Positions 56,021 to 64,000 of a stretch of DNA of 64,000 bases are shown here, piece by piece. The stretch is from Rhizobiaceae bacterium. GTDB lineage: Bacteria; Pseudomonadota; Alphaproteobacteria; Rhizobiales; Rhizobiaceae. The translations under genes were made by a program, and so were the position numbers. The first letter of the stretch is position 1, and each line of letters starts with the position of its first letter. The stretch spans positions 620,001-684,000 of the forward strand of contig JAILWO010000002.1 of NCBI GenBank assembly GCA_025698895.1. Direction: 5' to 3'. The notes beneath the pieces were generated by a model. That model made no database searches. It saw nothing but the letters and a program-made list of their open reading frames with translations, and was not told where the DNA came from.

Positions 56021-56630
56021 GGGTCCGTTTCCCTGGAGTGTCCGCGCCGACGAGGCGCATGGTCATGGCAAGATAGGTCTCGGCGACTTCCTCGACACTC
56101 AGGCGCTCGTCGGGCCGGAACCAGACGATGACGCCGGTCGTCATCTGGATGATCGCCATCGCGGTCAGGCCGACATCCTCCACGAGGAAGTCGCCGCTTT
56201 CGGCGCCGTCGCGCAGGATCGCACGCAGATGCTTCTCATAGGCGCTCCGCAGCCTGAGGATCGCCGACAGCCTGTCGCGCGACAGGCTGCGCAGCTCCAT
56301 GTTGGAGACATGGGTCGAATGGCGAAGCCGCACATGGAAGCGGATGTGGTTGACCACGAAAGCCGCCAGCCGCGCGGCCGGGTCGTTCGTGTCGGGCCGC
56401 TCTTCCTGCCAGGAAGCGAGCAGGCCTTCCATGTGGTCCTTCATCAGCGAGAAGAGCAGTTCCTCCTTGGTGGGGAAGTAGCGGTAGAGCGCGGCCGCCT
56501 GTACGCCGACCTCGGCGGCAAGCTGGCGCATCGACACGGCCTCATAGCCATGCCGCGCGATCAGCGCGGTGGCTGCGTCGCGGATGCGCGCGAGCGTCAG
56601 TTCGCCGTCCGATCCCACCGTGCGCGCCAT
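55986..56630 (-). CDS. TetR-family regulator of the ivd gene
   Basis: 214 residues. TetR helix-turn-helix ([47 protein letters not shown]) and an acyl-CoA-regulator-like ligand domain ([24 protein letters not shown]). Genes of this kind usually regulate acyl-CoA degradation operons. It precedes ivd and overlaps it by 35 bases. ATG 56630 has GGAGG 6 bases upstream. Confidence 0.88.
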   Translation of the reverse strand: MARTVGSDGELTLARIRDAATALIARHGYEAVSMRQLAAEVGVQAAALYRYFPTKEELLFSLMKDHMEGLLASWQEERPDTNDPAARLAAFVVNHIRFHVRLRHSTHVSNMELRSLSRDRLSAILRLRSAYEKHLRAILRDGAESGDFLVEDVGLTAMAIIQMTTGVIVWFRPDERLSVEEVAETYLAMTMRLVGADTPGKRTHVHAHDEFRAG

Positions 56631-56852
56631 CATCAGCCTCCGTGGCGGCAATAATAAAATGACCGTTCAATTAATTCAAGCGCTTTGCCGTGCCTACGAG
56701 CACGCGGCCGGAGCCGGGCGGCGCGCGCCTGACGAAGGCGAGGGAAAACGGCCCCCCGCAATGCGGGGTCTCGATGCGGCCCTGCCCGAGCTGGTAGAGT
56801 GCCCGACGGATTGAGGGTGAGAGATCGCTCGCGACCAGACGGAGACACGACA

Positions 56853-57125
56853 ATGATCGTCACGATCGCCAAAGTGACCGACCCGGACTGGTTCCTCGAG
56901 ATTTTCCGAACCGTGGGTGCCGACAAGCGGAGGGAGCACGGGTGCCGAAGCGCCCGCGTCTACTTCGATCCGGACGATGCCCACAGGGTCTGGTCCGTCT
57001 TCGATTGGGACGCCGAGGACTATGCCGGATTTCTCGCGGACCCCGAGGTGCCAGCCATCGCACGGCAGCTCGGGATTCGGGAACCGCCGGTGCACGCCGT
57101 TGCCGCGGCCGAGCTCGACGCCTGA
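56853..57125 (+). CDS. Antibiotic-biosynthesis-monooxygenase-like (Dabb) small protein
   Basis: 90 residues: MIVTIAKVTDPDWFLEIFRTVGADKRREHGCRSARVYFDPDDAHRVW is a ferredoxin-like alpha-beta fold as in Dabb/ABM-superfamily proteins. Function unknown. ATG 56853 follows GGAGACACGACA. Divergent from the TetR-ivd operon. Confidence 0.65.
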   Translation: MIVTIAKVTDPDWFLEIFRTVGADKRREHGCRSARVYFDPDDAHRVWSVFDWDAEDYAGFLADPEVPAIARQLGIREPPVHAVAAAELDA

Positions 57126-57369
57126 CCGTGAAACCGGGAGCCGCGCTGCGCCCGGATCCGGCGCCGGTCGTGCGGGCCGTGAACCGAACCACCCGATCTC
57201 CATTGCCGCTTTCCCCTGCAATCGATCCCGGACACCAGACGAGATCGACCGGGCGAAAACCGTGCATGGCTCTTCGCATTTCGCCTTCTGGCACTTGTGC
57301 GAGGCGAGAGGGGCGTGGATCAGCCGATCACATGAGAAAGATCGGTCGAGGCCTTGCCGGGAGCGGCGT

Positions 57370-58581
57370 GTGAGACTTGCTTCGCCAGCGGGCGAGGGCC
57401 TGTTCGTCAGCGCGCTCGGCGCCGCCCAGATATGTTCCTGGGGGACGCTGTTCTACGGCTTTCCGCTCATCGCGGAGGCCATGCGGGTTGATCTCGGCTG
57501 GTCGAAACCGACGCTTTACGGCGCCGCGACGCTGGGCATGATCCTGGCCAGTCTCAGCGCCTACAATATCGGCGCCGCGATCGACCGAGGTCACGGCCGG
57601 CTTCTGATGGCCGGCGCCTCGGTCGTCGCCGGCCTGCTCCTGGCGGCATGGTCGCGGATCGAGACGGTCTGGGCCTTCTACATGGTGCTGGCGTTTCTCG
57701 GCTGCATGCAGGCCGCGACACTCTACGAGCCGGCCTTCGCGGTAATCGCGCGACGGTTCGGACCGGCGCGGGCGCGCGCCGGCATCACGACGCTGACGCT
57801 GTGGGGCGGTTTCGCCAGCACCGTCTTCGTGCCGCTGATCCAGCTGCTGATCGACCTCCATGGCTGGCGCGGCGCGCTGATGGGCATGGCGGTCGTCAAC
57901 GGCGTGATCTGCGGCGGGCTCTACGCCTTCGCCATCGACCCGTCGAAGGACGCGCCGGCGCGCGTGCATGGACCCGACGAGCTGCCGCCGCCGGCCGGCC
58001 GGCATGCGGTCGCCGCCGCCATGCGCCGGCCCGCCTATTGGGGCCTTCTGGTCGCCTGGCTCGCCTATGCCTTCGCCTTCGGCTCGCTGACCTATCACAT
58101 CTATCCGCTGCTGCTCGAACGCGGCCTGGATGCGTCCGGCGTGGTCGCCATCATGACCGTGATCGGCCCGGCACAGGTGGCCGGACGGCTGGCCATACGC
58201 GCCTTCGCGCCCGACATGCCCGTGCGCACGCTCGGATCGCTGATCGTCATCGTCTTCCCGCTGGCGATACTGGGCTTCGCCTTCGCGCCGCCCGACGTGC
58301 TGGTGATCGGCGCCATCGCGGCCTTCTACGGCGCTGCCAACGGCATGATCACCATCGTGCGCGGCATGGCGGTGCCGGAAATGGTCGCGCCCGAAGCCTA
58401 TGGCGCGGTCAACGGCTCGCTGGTCGGTCCCATGAACATGATGCAGGCGCTCGCCCCGCTCGGCGCGGCGATGCTGTGGCAGGCCTATGGCGGCTATGGC
58501 GCGGTGCTTGCCGCCATATTCCTCGGCGCGCTCGCGCTGTGCGCGGGCTTCTGGTTCGCCGCCATCCGTTCGCGGATCTGA
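57370..58581 (+). CDS. MFS transporter, monocarboxylate/oxalate-type
   Basis: 403-residue twelve-helix major facilitator: QICSWGTLFYGFPLIAEAMRVDLGWSKPTLYGA begins the first half, GRHAVAAAMRRPAYWGLLVAWLAYAFAFGS the second. The pattern resembles the oxalate/formate and monocarboxylate MFS group common in rhizobia. GTG 57370 has GGGAG before it; the long upstream in-frame extension overlaps the Dabb-like gene and is not used. Substrate unknown. Confidence 0.85.
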   Translation: MRLASPAGEGLFVSALGAAQICSWGTLFYGFPLIAEAMRVDLGWSKPTLYGAATLGMILASLSAYNIGAAIDRGHGRLLMAGASVVAGLLLAAWSRIETVWAFYMVLAFLGCMQAATLYEPAFAVIARRFGPARARAGITTLTLWGGFASTVFVPLIQLLIDLHGWRGALMGMAVVNGVICGGLYAFAIDPSKDAPARVHGPDELPPPAGRHAVAAAMRRPAYWGLLVAWLAYAFAFGSLTYHIYPLLLERGLDASGVVAIMTVIGPAQVAGRLAIRAFAPDMPVRTLGSLIVIVFPLAILGFAFAPPDVLVIGAIAAFYGAANGMITIVRGMAVPEMVAPEAYGAVNGSLVGPMNMMQALAPLGAAMLWQAYGGYGAVLAAIFLGALALCAGFWFAAIRSRI

Positions 58582-58591
58582 GCGGCGGGGA

Positions 58592-59047
58592 TCACTCCTC
58601 GCCGGTGACCTCGCGGACGATCTCGTCGAGCAGCATGTTGATGGCGTCCCGGCCCAGCCCCTCGGGCAGTTCGCGGAAGCCGACGACGACCTTGCCCGGC
58701 TCGGCCTCGGTTTCGTAGGCGAACAGTACGTAGGGGCAGAAGGCGATATTGCCGATGTCGGCCTCCATCATCTCGCGCGACAGCACCGCGGAGCAGAACT
58801 GGATGAACTCGGCGTTGCGGTAGAGCTGCTTCTCGCTGCCCACGTCCTCGGCGGTGCGCTGGAGCATCTCGCCGATATAGCCGTGATAGTCGACGACATA
58901 GCCGCGATTGATGACGGCGTCCTCGAGATCGGTGACGACATCGGTGAATTCGGCCTCGACGGAGCGCACCGACACGGGTTCGTGGGCAAGGACGGGCGTG
59001 ACGGCCGTGGCCAGCAGGACGGCACCTGCAAGAAGCGTGCGGTACAT
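58592..59047 (-). CDS. DUF302 domain exported protein
   Basis: 151 residues with a signal peptide (MYRTLLAGAVLLATAVTPVLA). DUF302 core: VVTDLEDAVINRGYVVDYHGYIGEML and GNIAFCPYVLFAYETEAEPGKVVVGFRELP. Function unknown; often near sulfur-oxidation or redox genes. Divergent from the metallo-hydrolase with a candidate operator between, so it could belong to the sox regulon (inference). Confidence 0.85.
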   Translation of the reverse strand: MYRTLLAGAVLLATAVTPVLAHEPVSVRSVEAEFTDVVTDLEDAVINRGYVVDYHGYIGEMLQRTAEDVGSEKQLYRNAEFIQFCSAVLSREMMEADIGNIAFCPYVLFAYETEAEPGKVVVGFRELPEGLGRDAINMLLDEIVREVTGEE

Positions 59048-59113
59048 TCAGACCTCCATCGGGCGGGATGACACGGATGCCATTATCCGACCATGCTAGC
59101 CCCTCGCGCAAAA

Positions 59114-59138
59114 ATATGCAAAAAGCCATATATATGGC
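59114..59138. promoter_or_regulatory. Candidate SoxR (ArsR-type) operator
   Basis: The divergent gap between the DUF302 and metallo-hydrolase genes holds ATATG-N8-CATAT (59114-59131) overlapping the perfect palindrome GCCATATATATGGC (59125-59138). The decamer GCCATATATA recurs in the soxS-soxV gap (62031-62040). Confidence 0.5.
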
Positions 59139-59154
59139 AGCGAAGGAGGATGAC

Positions 59155-60093
59155 ATGCGCCACATCAAATCGGCACCGCGCGGCCGGATCGACAGGCGGA
59201 CCTTCGTTGGCGGGCTGGGCGCGGCGCTCACCCTTGCCGGCGCCGGGCCGGCGCGCTCAATCGGACGTCTGGCGGCCGGCGACGGCGAACTGATCGTGGT
59301 GTCGGACGGCTCGATGACGCTGCCGGTCGATTTCGCCTTCCCCGACGTGCCGGCCGACGAGGTGAGGGGGCTTCTCGAGGCGGCCGGCCAGTCGGGCGAC
59401 GGCATCACCAACGCCTGCAACGTCACGCTGCTTCGGCGCGGCGACAGGCTGGCGATCTTCGACGTCGGCGCTGGCCCGAATTTCCTGCCGACGACCGGCG
59501 AACTTCTCGACAATCTGGCCGAGGCCGGCGTCGACCCGGCCGAGGTGACGGACGTGATCTTCACTCACGCCCATCCCGACCATCTGTGGGGGCTGACGGA
59601 CGATTTCGACGATCTGGTGTTCCCCGAGGCGCGCTATCACATGGCGCGCGCCGAGCGCGATTTCTGGATGTCGCCGGAAGCCATGGACGCCTTGCCCGAG
59701 GAGCGGCAGAGCTTCGTCGTCGGCGCGCAGAACCGCATCCCCCGCTTCGAGGAGCAGGCGAGTTTCTTCGAGCCCGGCGACGAGGTGATACCGGGCGTCG
59801 AGGCGATCGACACGGCCGGCCACACGCCCGGCCACGTCTCGTTCGCCGTGCATGGCGGCGACGGGCCGGTGATCGTCGTGGGCGACGCCGTGACCAATGT
59901 GGTGCTGTCGCTCGAGCGTCCGGACTGGCCGTCCGGAGCCGACCAGGACGTGGAGAAGGGCGTGAAGACCCGCACGGCGCTGCTCGACCGGTTGGCGGGC
60001 GACAAGGCGCGGGTGATCGGCTTTCATTTCCCGCATCCGGGCGCGGGCCTGATCGAGCGCAAGAACGGAGGCTACCGCTTCGTTCCCGCCTGA
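59155..60093 (+). CDS. MBL-fold metallo-hydrolase, Tat-exported
   Basis: 312 residues. The N-terminus carries a twin-arginine pattern (DRRTFVGGLGAALTLAGA), so it is exported folded. The zinc site IFTHAHPDHLWGL (HxHxDH), AGHTPGHVSF and VVVGDAVTN are intact. Resembles the hydrolases found beside sox genes and in BigR-type operons, though its sequence is not the BlhA persulfide dioxygenase pattern with certainty. ATG 59155 is 5 bases after GGAGG. Follows candidate operator. Confidence 0.85.
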   Translation: MRHIKSAPRGRIDRRTFVGGLGAALTLAGAGPARSIGRLAAGDGELIVVSDGSMTLPVDFAFPDVPADEVRGLLEAAGQSGDGITNACNVTLLRRGDRLAIFDVGAGPNFLPTTGELLDNLAEAGVDPAEVTDVIFTHAHPDHLWGLTDDFDDLVFPEARYHMARAERDFWMSPEAMDALPEERQSFVVGAQNRIPRFEEQASFFEPGDEVIPGVEAIDTAGHTPGHVSFAVHGGDGPVIVVGDAVTNVVLSLERPDWPSGADQDVEKGVKTRTALLDRLAGDKARVIGFHFPHPGAGLIERKNGGYRFVPA

Positions 60094-60131
60094 GAACACG
60101 GCCGGAATGCTCGTTCCGGCAGTGATCCCGG

Positions 60132-61226
60132 CTATTCGGCCGGCAGGCGCGACAGCGGCTTGAAGGCCTCCAGCGGCGAGCCCTCGATCAGATAGGCCAG
60201 CCCCATGCGCGCGCCCAGCATGATCGACAGCAGCACCACCGGCGCCGAAATCGCCATGGCCGAAACGGCGGTGACGCCCTGACCGATCGTGCAGCCCATG
60301 GCGAAGACGCCGCCTATGCCCATGAGCATGCCGCCGGCGAGGTGGCGGCCGAGTTCACGCGCGTCGTCGCAGGCCTCCCAGCGCACGTCGCGCTTCAGAA
60401 AGGCGCAAGCCGCTGCGCCGGCCACGACGCCCAGCACAAGGCCGACCCCGTAATCGGGCAGCACGCCGGTGAAGGTGACGACCTGCAGGATCGTGTCGGC
60501 GACAGGCACGACGAAGCTGCCGGCCTCGATCTGCACCACCTCGAAGGAGTGCCGGGCCGCGAGGCTCGTGGCCCACCAGCCGAAGGCGACCACGGCGCCG
60601 ACGGTGATGCCGGTCGCGATGGAGCCCGGCTTGCGCCGGTAGGAGGCGGAAGCGAAGATCCAGGCCAGCAGCGCGACGGCAAGACCGGCCGCGACGACGA
60701 GGGTCAGATCGCGGCCCGCCCACCATGAGACGATCAGGCCGAGCGACTGGCCGCCCATGTCGGAGACGTCGATCGCGTTGCGGTCGGAGATCACCACGCG
60801 CGCCTGGGCGACCAGCCCCTTCTGGGCCGACATGGCCGCAAGTCCGAGCACGACCAGCACGATGAGCGAGCGCAGGCTGCCGCCGCCGAGCCTGACCAGC
60901 GCGCCGAAGCCGCAGGTGCCGACCAGCGCCATGCCGAAGCCGAAGGCGACGCCGCCGGCGATCGCGCCGACCAGGGCGAAGTCGGAGCGGATATAGAAGC
61001 TGGCGGCGGTGTCGACCATGCCCGCCGCCTGCATGGCCTGGGTGAGGATCAGGGCGGTCGCGCCGGCCAGGATCCAGGTTCTCAGGCCGCTGCCGTCGCC
61101 CGCATACCAGGCGCGTTCCAGCGCCGACATGGTGCAGAAATGATTGGCGCGCGCGGCAAAGCCGAGCACGAAGCCGGCGCCGAGGCCCGCCAGAGCGAGA
61201 AACCACGGCCAGGTGGCGAGGCTCAT
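60132..61226 (-). CDS. soxT: YeeE/YedE sulfur transporter, SoxT
   Basis: 364-residue membrane protein with about ten helices. The conserved Cys motifs of thiosulfate transporters of the TsuA type are present: ANHFCTMSALERAWY, VGTCGFGALVRLGGGS and MGCTIGQGVTAVS. Likely brings thiosulfate or sulfite sulfur into the cytoplasm. It follows soxR (44 bases) in the soxS-soxR-soxT operon, the order reported for Pseudaminobacter. Confidence 0.88.
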   Translation of the reverse strand: MSLATWPWFLALAGLGAGFVLGFAARANHFCTMSALERAWYAGDGSGLRTWILAGATALILTQAMQAAGMVDTAASFYIRSDFALVGAIAGGVAFGFGMALVGTCGFGALVRLGGGSLRSLIVLVVLGLAAMSAQKGLVAQARVVISDRNAIDVSDMGGQSLGLIVSWWAGRDLTLVVAAGLAVALLAWIFASASYRRKPGSIATGITVGAVVAFGWWATSLAARHSFEVVQIEAGSFVVPVADTILQVVTFTGVLPDYGVGLVLGVVAGAAACAFLKRDVRWEACDDARELGRHLAGGMLMGIGGVFAMGCTIGQGVTAVSAMAISAPVVLLSIMLGARMGLAYLIEGSPLEAFKPLSRLPAE

Positions 61227-61270
61227 TTTTCCTCCCGTGGGCGCCGCCGCCGGGCGCCCTTGTCGTCGGC

Positions 61271-61624
61271 CTATTCGGCCATGTCGCCGCGAACCGGCGC
61301 GCAGAACAGATCGTACAGCGTCTCGATGACCGAGGAGACCTCCTTGCTGGCGATCGAATAGTAGATGGTGCGCCCCTCCCGGCGCGTGTTGACGAGGCGG
61401 TCGAAGCGCAGCCGGGCGAGCTGCTGCGAGACGGCCGCCTGCGGCATGTTCATCGCGTCCTCAAGCTCGGAGACCGACTTCTCGCCCTCGGCCAGCAGGC
61501 ACAGGATCAACAGGCGGCCCTCATGCGACAGCGCCTTGAGAAGGTCGCTCGCCTTGCGGGCCTGTTCCAAAAGCCGCTCGAAATCCTCGGGGGAGTGGGC
61601 GTCCTTGAGCTTGGGAAGACTCAT
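61271..61624 (-). CDS. soxR: ArsR-family sulfur-responsive repressor SoxR
   Basis: 117-residue winged-helix repressor. The helix-turn-helix SVSELEDAMNMPQAAVSQQLARLRFDRLV binds DNA. Cys42 and Cys108 are at exactly the positions of the two redox cysteines of BigR (and close to those of SqrR), which form a disulfide or trisulfide when sulfide is present. It should repress the sox genes. It is 18 bases downstream of soxS and upstream of soxT. Confidence 0.92.
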   Translation of the reverse strand: MSLPKLKDAHSPEDFERLLEQARKASDLLKALSHEGRLLILCLLAEGEKSVSELEDAMNMPQAAVSQQLARLRFDRLVNTRREGRTIYYSIASKEVSSVIETLYDLFCAPVRGDMAE

Positions 61625-61642
61625 GTTCGTCTCGTCGGTCCC

Positions 61643-62008
61643 TCAGTCGGTCGCGGGTGGCAGCAGGTCGATGAGTTCGCCGATACGATACCAGAAAAAC
61701 TCGTCGCCGACGTAGCCTCTAATTCTTCCGATCTCCCGGCCGTCGTCCACCAGCACGAAGGTCGGCGTGAACCGCTCCTTGCGGATGTCCTCCAGATCGG
61801 TCGGCCATGCTTGCGTGATGTCGACGCGCCGCAGCGGCGCGCGCCGGCCTTCCTCGGTCTTGGGCCAGGCGGGAGCGATCTTGGCGTTGAAGCGGGCGCA
61901 CCACACGCAGCCGGGCTGCTCCATCATCACCAGTTCGGCCGCCGGCGCGCGCTGGGGCGCGAGTGCCAGAAGCAGGGCCGAGGCGATGATGGAGAGTGCG
62001 GGGCGCAT
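61643..62008 (-). CDS. soxS: Periplasmic thioredoxin-like SoxS
   Basis: 121 residues with a signal peptide (MRPALSIIASALLLALAPQRAPA). Thioredoxin fold with CVWC in MMEQPGCVWCARFNAKIAPAW. In Paracoccus, SoxS keeps the SoxYZ/SoxAX thiols reduced and activates the Sox complex. ATG 62008 is chosen for the signal peptide, but ATG 62035 is possible. Divergent from soxV. Confidence 0.88.
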   Translation of the reverse strand: MRPALSIIASALLLALAPQRAPAAELVMMEQPGCVWCARFNAKIAPAWPKTEEGRRAPLRRVDITQAWPTDLEDIRKERFTPTFVLVDDGREIGRIRGYVGDEFFWYRIGELIDLLPPATD

Positions 62009-62111
62009 GGTGGACCAAGCATTGGTGATTGCCATATATAGCGATTTCTGAATACATTTGCCAAGCCGGCGAGGGCAAATCAGCGCGATCGTGCCGGCGA
62101 TGCGGAGGACC
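62009..62111. promoter_or_regulatory. soxS-soxV divergent promoter region
   Basis: In Paracoccus and Pseudaminobacter, SoxR binds the soxS-soxV and soxW-soxX gaps. Here the gap holds GCCATATATA (62031-62040, also in the operator at 59125) and TGAATACATTTGCC. A clear perfect palindrome is not seen. Confidence 0.5.
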
Positions 62112-62846
62112 ATGCTCGACGTCAGTCTTGGAGGAGCGCTGCTGGCCGGCCTTCTGTCGTTCGTCTCGCCTTGCGTGCTGCCGATCGTCCCGCCCTATCT
62201 GGCATGGCTGGCCGGCGTCAGCTTTGAGGAACTGCGCGACGAGACGCCGGGCGCTGCGCAGCGGCGGCGGCTGATCCTGGCCGCCCTGGCCTTCGTGCTC
62301 GGCTTCACCACCGTCTTCGTGGCGCTGGGGGCCACGGCCAGTGTGGTCGGCCGCACCATCGCCCAGTATTTCGACACGCTGTCGATCATCGCGGGCGTGA
62401 TCATCATCATCATGGGACTGCATTTCCTCGGCGTCTTCCGTATCGCCATGCTCTATCGCGAGGCGCGGGTGCAGGTGGCGCGCAAGCCCGCGGGGCCGAT
62501 CGGCGCCTATGTCATCGGCCTGGCCTTTGCCTTCGGCTGGACGCCCTGCGTGGGGCCGGTGCTGGCCGCGATCCTCTTCGTGGCGGGCTCGGAGGGGACG
62601 GCGCTGCGCGGGGCGGCATTGCTTGCCGTCTATTCGCTCGGAATTGGAATTCCGTTCCTGTTGGCGGCGGTTTTCGCAAGCCGGTTCCTCGGCTGGGCGG
62701 CCCGCTTCAGGCAACACATGCGCAAGGTCGAAATGGCGATGGGCGGGCTGCTGGTCGTAACCGGCGTGCTGTTCATAACCGGCCAGATGTCGACGATCGC
62801 CTTCTGGCTTCTCGACACCTTCCCCGTTTTCCAGACCATCGGATAG
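62112..62846 (+). CDS. soxV: CcdA/DsbD-like electron transporter SoxV
   Basis: 244 residues, six transmembrane helices. The two redox Cys lie in FVSPCVLPIVPPYLAWLAGV and FAFGWTPCVGPVLAAILF, as in CcdA. Carries electrons from cytoplasmic thioredoxin to SoxW and SoxS in the periplasm. ATG 62112; GGAGGACC is directly before it. Its product partner soxW starts 8 bases downstream. Confidence 0.93.
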   Translation: MLDVSLGGALLAGLLSFVSPCVLPIVPPYLAWLAGVSFEELRDETPGAAQRRRLILAALAFVLGFTTVFVALGATASVVGRTIAQYFDTLSIIAGVIIIIMGLHFLGVFRIAMLYREARVQVARKPAGPIGAYVIGLAFAFGWTPCVGPVLAAILFVAGSEGTALRGAALLAVYSLGIGIPFLLAAVFASRFLGWAARFRQHMRKVEMAMGGLLVVTGVLFITGQMSTIAFWLLDTFPVFQTIG

Positions 62847-62854
62847 GAGACACC

Positions 62855-63442
62855 ATGCCGAAGCTCTTCGCAGCCGTCCTTGCCGTGCTGTTCCTTTCGG
62901 TGCCCACGGCCCTGGCCGCCGAGATCGGGGAGGACGGTCTGCACAAGCAGGACTGGTTCGCGCTGACCTTCCGCGACATCGCCGAGGACATCGAGCAGGC
63001 GAGGTCGGAAGGAAAGCGGCTGGCGATCACCTTCGAGCAGCGCGGCTGCATCTATTGCCGCGAGATGCACGAGAAGCTCCTTGCCGACCCGGAAGTGCGT
63101 GACTATCTGCGCGAGCACTTCATGATCGTGCAGTACAACATGTTCGGCGACGAAGAAGTCACCGACCTCGACGGGGAGACGCTGACGGAAAAGACCGCAG
63201 CGCGCAAATGGGGCTATGTCTTCACGCCGACCATCGTGTTCCTTCCGGAGGAAGCGCCGGATGGCGTGTCGGTGGCCGAGGCGGCGGTGGCGACCATGCC
63301 CGGCGCCTTCGGCAAGTGGACGTTTCTCAACATGTTCCGCTGGGTGAACGAGAAGGGATATGAGGGCGACGAGCACTTCCAGCACTATCATGCCCGCGTC
63401 ATCAACGAGCTGCGCGAGGAAGGGCGCCTCGATGAGGACTGA
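62855..63442 (+). CDS. soxW: Periplasmic thioredoxin-like SoxW
   Basis: 195 residues with a signal peptide (MPKLFAAVLAVLFLSVPTALA). The thioredoxin-like active site CIYC is in TFEQRGCIYCREMHEKLL. SoxW takes electrons from SoxV; its exact role in thiosulfate oxidation is unclear. Ends 8 bases before the candidate SoxR palindrome. Confidence 0.9.
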   Translation: MPKLFAAVLAVLFLSVPTALAAEIGEDGLHKQDWFALTFRDIAEDIEQARSEGKRLAITFEQRGCIYCREMHEKLLADPEVRDYLREHFMIVQYNMFGDEEVTDLDGETLTEKTAARKWGYVFTPTIVFLPEEAPDGVSVAEAAVATMPGAFGKWTFLNMFRWVNEKGYEGDEHFQHYHARVINELREEGRLDED

Positions 63443-63446
63443 ACAC

Positions 63447-63462
63447 ATGCAAAGATTTGCAT
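63447..63462 (+). promoter_or_regulatory. Candidate SoxR operator before soxX
   Basis: ATGCAAA-GA-TTTGCAT is a palindrome with perfect 7-base arms in the soxW-soxX gap, 104 bases before the soxX start. The position matches the second known SoxR binding region of other alphaproteobacteria. Confidence 0.6.
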
Positions 63463-63550
63463 TTTTCCATTGATAGGCGGCGGCATGACCGTTATCGTTG
63501 ACAGCAGGAGAGGGGTCCGGCAGAGGCCCGGACAAAGGGAGGAGACCGCT

Positions 63551-64000
63551 ATGAGGCTGACCGTGCCTGCCATCGCCGCCGCGTTCGTGATGACGGGGTG
63601 GGTAGGGGCCCATGCCGCCGAGGTCGCGCCGGGCGACGTCCAAATCGAGGACATGGCCGTCGAGGCTTCGCTGACCGGCACGCCGGGAAATCCCGAGGAA
63701 GGCGCCAAGACCTTCGCCAACCGAAGCCTCGGCAACTGCCTTGCCTGCCACGCGGTCGAGGCGCTGGCGAAGGAACAGTTTCACGGCAATGTCGCGCCGC
63801 CGCTGGACGGCGTGGCGGACCGCTGGTCGCAGGCCGAACTGCGCGCCATCGTGGTCGACGCCAAGAAGGTATTCAGCGACGAAAGCATGATGCCGGGCTT
63901 CTACAGCCTGGACGTCGGCAAGAACGTTCGCGAGGATCTGGTCGGCAAGACGATCCTGACCGCGCAGCAAGTCGAGGACGTCGTCGCATTCCTGACGACG
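63551..64000 (+). CDS. soxX: Sulfur-oxidation cytochrome c SoxX (3' end outside window)
   Basis: Small periplasmic c-type cytochrome that forms SoxAX with SoxA to load thiosulfate on SoxYZ. Signal peptide MRLTVPAIAAAFVMTGWVGAHA; heme motif CLACH in NRSLGNCLACHAVEAL; axial Met likely in SMMPGFYSLDV. ATG 63551 follows GGAGGAGACCGCT. 150 codons are visible and no stop is reached at the edge. Confidence 0.93.
   Translation, partial: MRLTVPAIAAAFVMTGWVGAHAAEVAPGDVQIEDMAVEASLTGTPGNPEEGAKTFANRSLGNCLACHAVEALAKEQFHGNVAPPLDGVADRWSQAELRAIVVDAKKVFSDESMMPGFYSLDVGKNVREDLVGKTILTAQQVEDVVAFLTT

Noticed and set aside
56671-56853. Minus-strand small frame upstream of the TetR gene
   Set aside because: No ribosome site; overlaps the likely promoters of two divergent genes.

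Overview
The window is a 64 kb, GC-rich stretch with dense, mostly housekeeping or accessory metabolic genes. It looks like an alphaproteobacterium of the Rhizobiales (Hyphomicrobiales), close to Mesorhizobium, Pseudaminobacter or Aquamicrobium. This rests on the gene families (PleC-type kinase, an ECF42 sigma factor with YCII/DGPF proteins, SEL1-like small protein, DUF2147), on clustered GANTC (CcrM) sites, on rhizobial-style palindromic intergenic repeats, and on a sox gene order soxT-soxR-soxS / soxV-soxW-soxX as known in Pseudaminobacter. No rRNA, tRNA, integrase, transposase or CRISPR array was seen.

Left part (1-14.7 kb): a truncated DHA2 drug exporter, a YCII/DGPF protein, an O6-alkylguanine-DNA alkyltransferase, a flavin monooxygenase broken by a one-base deletion, a lytic transglycosylase-like lipoprotein, a serine hydrolase and a membrane protein. 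An AT-rich island (about 7.55-9.55 kb) follows, holding a two-gene operon: a SAMHD1-like HD phosphohydrolase and a GS/DxD nucleotidyltransferase. It is bracketed by palindromic repeats and is the best candidate for an undescribed system. Next come carB and a divergent TetR/VOC pair with a repeat-rich operator region.

Middle (14.7-40 kb): a lipid kinase, a RES-Xre toxin-antitoxin (TA) pair, dihydropyrimidinase, a DGPF-ECF42 sigma operon, a PleC-like histidine kinase, pepN, an orphan CoxL-type molybdoenzyme subunit with a DMT exporter, a RelE/HigA-like TA pair with a 26-bp palindromic operator, uracil-DNA glycosylase, ETF-ubiquinone oxidoreductase, AMP nucleosidase, and several small secreted proteins. 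One of these, an NlpC/P60-like cysteine peptidase, overlaps a signal-peptide protein in an effector/immunity-like arrangement.

Right part (40-64 kb): leucine-degradation genes are dispersed. mccA (40.3 kb) lies 10 kb from mccB (52.3 kb) and ivd (54.9 kb). Between them sit a vsr-methyltransferase-Eco29kI-like restriction operon next to a relB remnant, a PemK/Phd-type TA locus whose toxin carries an amber codon, and VapBC. ivd joins in because it supplies ETF-QO (32.5 kb) with electrons. The right end is the start of a thiosulfate-oxidation (sox) cluster: DUF302 and metallo-hydrolase genes, soxT, soxR (with Cys42 and Cys108), soxS, soxV, soxW and a soxX cut by the window edge. Palindromes that could be SoxR operators lie before the metallo-hydrolase and soxX. 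The organism is therefore probably a facultative sulfur-oxidising heterotroph.
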